From: Gleimia europaea ACS-120-V-Col10b
Lineage (GTDB): Bacteria > Actinomycetota > Actinomycetes > Actinomycetales > Actinomycetaceae
Assembly: GCF_000411155.1 (NCBI RefSeq)
Contig: NZ_KE150268.1
Coordinates: 1-28,800 of the forward strand
Direction of reading: 5' to 3'
Length of the DNA stretch: 28,800 nt
Of the stretch, positions 27,577-28,800 are shown piece by piece. How positions within the stretch are numbered: the first letter of the stretch is position 1; every line of letters begins with the position of its first letter. The position numbers and the translations under genes are program-made. Under the pieces are notes generated by a model, which was not told the DNA's origin, made no database searches, and saw only the letters and a list, made by a program, of their open reading frames with translations.

Positions 27577-28657
27577 GCTAAAGAGCTGGGTTCCAAGCCC
27601 CATACCGCAACTCGAACTCGGGCCGGCAAGATGGAACGGGACGGCGATAGTCAGCGACATCAGTGCTGCGGGCTCGCAGCGTCTAATCGGGATCGGCCTC
27701 ATTGAGCGGCTCGTCCTCGAAAGCATTGACGGCGAGAAGTCAGTGGAACAGATCCTGGAGGGGCTACGAGCAGACGGTCTCGATCTGCCTGAAGGCAAAC
27801 TTCACGCGATACTGAACAAGTTCGCGTTTTTTGGAGTCATAAAGAGGCCGTTCACAACCGGGCGAGGTATCGGACAGGTTGATTCGGAATCTGCGCGTGC
27901 GCCGGGCGTTCGCGAAGACCAAGTCACAACCGCCAAAGAGCAGCGGGGAGTGCTTGCGCTTTGGAAGAACATGACCCGTCTAGCCACACCACCCATGTTC
28001 ACGATCCTCACGGTGTGTGGCATCGCGGCTCTCGTAGCGCTCGCGGTCACGGTGCCAAGAGCGCTAGAAACCCTGAAGGGTGCCGAGATCCTCTTTCTCG
28101 CGTTAGGCGTGTTCATCGCCATCTTATGGTCAATGATTGTGACCATCACACACGAAAATGCGCACGCAGCCGTGTTCAACGCGTACTCCAGCAGGGAGCC
28201 CTACTTAGCTCTAACGCGTTTTGGGATCATCCTCATGCCTAATACGCACATGCCCGGTATCTCGCTCATGAAACCGAAGCGGAAGGTAGCGGTCGTATCC
28301 GCAGGGCCCCTCACTTCAATGCTTCTAGCCGCGATACCCGTCGCGATCTATTGGGCTAGTGAAAATCCAGATGTTCAAACCGTTGTTGCAGCCTGCATCG
28401 TCCTAGACGCCCTCATCATCGGACTTGGCATCTCACTGTTCCCAAACACTGATGCAACTCGCGTTCTCGAAACCATCAGCGGAGTAGACCAAATCCAGGC
28501 GGTTGGATTTCGCACATTGGCGCGCAAATACCGCCTGCCCGCGTCGCTTCCGAAGAAAACGCGCGTATCCATACGCGCCTATCCAGTCTTGCTACTAGCT
28601 ACAACCGGAATCTGGCTAGTGGCAATAGGTTGGGCCATACGGCTCATCCTCAACTAG
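27566..28657 (+). CDS. M50-type membrane metalloprotease with N-terminal PqqD/RRE-like domain
   Basis: A 363-residue membrane protein. Residues about 25-96 look like a PqqD-like winged helix, with helices in IGLIERLVLESIDGEKSVEQ and EGKLHAILNKFAFFGVIKR, the kind of domain that binds RiPP leaders. After a linker come about five membrane segments (near 143-165, 172-195, 243-262, 270-292, 340-362). HENAH at 196-200 fits the HExxH zinc site of site-2/M50 proteases, and FPNTDATRVLE (292-302) fits the second conserved N/PxxD motif seen in YydH-like peptide zinc metalloproteases. It could cut the leader in the membrane, assist export, or give self-protection. The ATG at 27566 overlaps the previous stop by 11 bases; an in-frame upstream start at 27524 is less likely. 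It sits 30 bases before the precursor gene. Confidence 0.8.
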   Translation: MSTELKSWVPSPIPQLELGPARWNGTAIVSDISAAGSQRLIGIGLIERLVLESIDGEKSVEQILEGLRADGLDLPEGKLHAILNKFAFFGVIKRPFTTGRGIGQVDSESARAPGVREDQVTTAKEQRGVLALWKNMTRLATPPMFTILTVCGIAALVALAVTVPRALETLKGAEILFLALGVFIAILWSMIVTITHENAHAAVFNAYSSREPYLALTRFGIILMPNTHMPGISLMKPKRKVAVVSAGPLTSMLLAAIPVAIYWASENPDVQTVVAACIVLDALIIGLGISLFPNTDATRVLETISGVDQIQAVGFRTLARKYRLPASLPKKTRVSIRAYPVLLLATTGIWLVAIGWAIRLILN

Positions 28658-28668
28658 CCCCGCGGGGC
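28657..28668. repeat. Short perfect palindrome GCCCCGCGGGGC before the precursor gene
   Basis: A 12-bp perfect palindrome starts in the last base of the protease stop codon and lies 19 bases before the precursor ATG. It is too tight to be a normal hairpin loop, but could fold as a weak stem or serve as an mRNA processing site that lets the precursor be expressed more than the enzymes. A long T run is absent, so it is not a terminator. Confidence 0.35.
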
Positions 28669-28687
28669 AAAACAAGAAGGAGAGATC

Positions 28688-28800
28688 ATGAATCTCGAAG
28701 CACTCGCAAGCGAACTAGATACTTTCACGACTGAGACCTTTGAGGTCAAGGATTACGTTGACTACGCGGATATGGCCTTTGGCTCGACCTGCTCGTCTTC
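28688..28800 (+). CDS. RiPP precursor peptide (thiopeptide/goadsporin-like), C-terminus beyond window
   Basis: An open frame begins at ATG 28688 with a strong AAGGAGAG at 28677-28684 and runs off the window after 37 complete codons. The visible sequence starts MNLEALASELDTF, continues TTETFEVKDYVDYADMAFG and then STCSS, with a 38th codon beginning TC (Ser in any case). The acidic, helical leader with TFEVKDYVD resembles thiopeptide leaders, where an FE(I/V)xD motif is common. The change to Gly-Ser-Thr-Cys-Ser-Ser marks the likely core start at Ser33 or Thr34. Cys35 would be the first azole and the Ser run a source of dehydroalanines. The core's length and end are not visible. Confidence 0.85.
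   Translation, partial: MNLEALASELDTFTTETFEVKDYVDYADMAFGSTCSS

Overview
The window looks like chromosome from an actinobacterium of moderate-to-high GC content. The reasons are frequent GTG/TTG starts, an ilvB-ilvN-ilvC cluster preceded by what looks like a leaderless attenuator peptide, a peptidoglycan-binding-domain adaptor paired with a MacB-like ABC protein, and actinobacterial-type CDF and ThrE exporters. A member of the Actinomycetaceae is my guess; nothing in the sequence proves the family. The window opens in the 3' part of a 5S rRNA, so an rRNA operon probably lies to the left.

Layout. 1-2500: 5S rRNA end, a strong hairpin, then two minus-strand genes, a CDF metal exporter and mannose-6-phosphate isomerase. 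2500-4420: a solitary dTDP-glucose 4,6-dehydratase-like gene bracketed by two almost identical 224-bp direct repeats, each built of 51-nt units on an exact 84-bp period. 4422-7708: two minus-strand membrane transporters, an AspT/YidE-type protein with two TrkA_C domains and a ThrE-type threonine/serine exporter. 7978-11572: a branched-chain amino acid operon (leader peptide, attenuator, ilvB, ilvN, ilvC, terminator). 11640-15624: a minus-strand set of a MacB-like ABC protein, a membrane adaptor with a peptidoglycan-binding domain, and a lipoprotein gene broken by two in-frame stop codons. 15779-18388: a DUF1015 gene and a divergent ilvE with a terminator.

19086-28800 is the most interesting part: a tightly coupled plus-strand RiPP operon running off the right edge. 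In order it encodes an ocin-ThiF/E1-like leader-binding protein, a YcaO cyclodehydratase, a two-domain SagB-type azoline dehydrogenase, a split LanB dehydratase (glutamylation protein, then elimination protein), an M50-type membrane metalloprotease with an N-terminal PqqD/RRE-like domain, and the start of a precursor peptide whose core begins Ser-Thr-Cys-Ser-Ser. Together these would turn Cys (and perhaps Ser/Thr) into thiazoles/oxazoles and other Ser/Thr into dehydroamino acids. That is the chemistry of thiopeptides (pyridine-cored macrocycles) or of goadsporin-like linear azole/dehydroalanine peptides. No [4+2] pyridine synthase, exporter, regulator or immunity gene lies inside the window, so the final product class depends on DNA to the right. 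The RRE-M50 protease directly before the precursor is the most unusual component.
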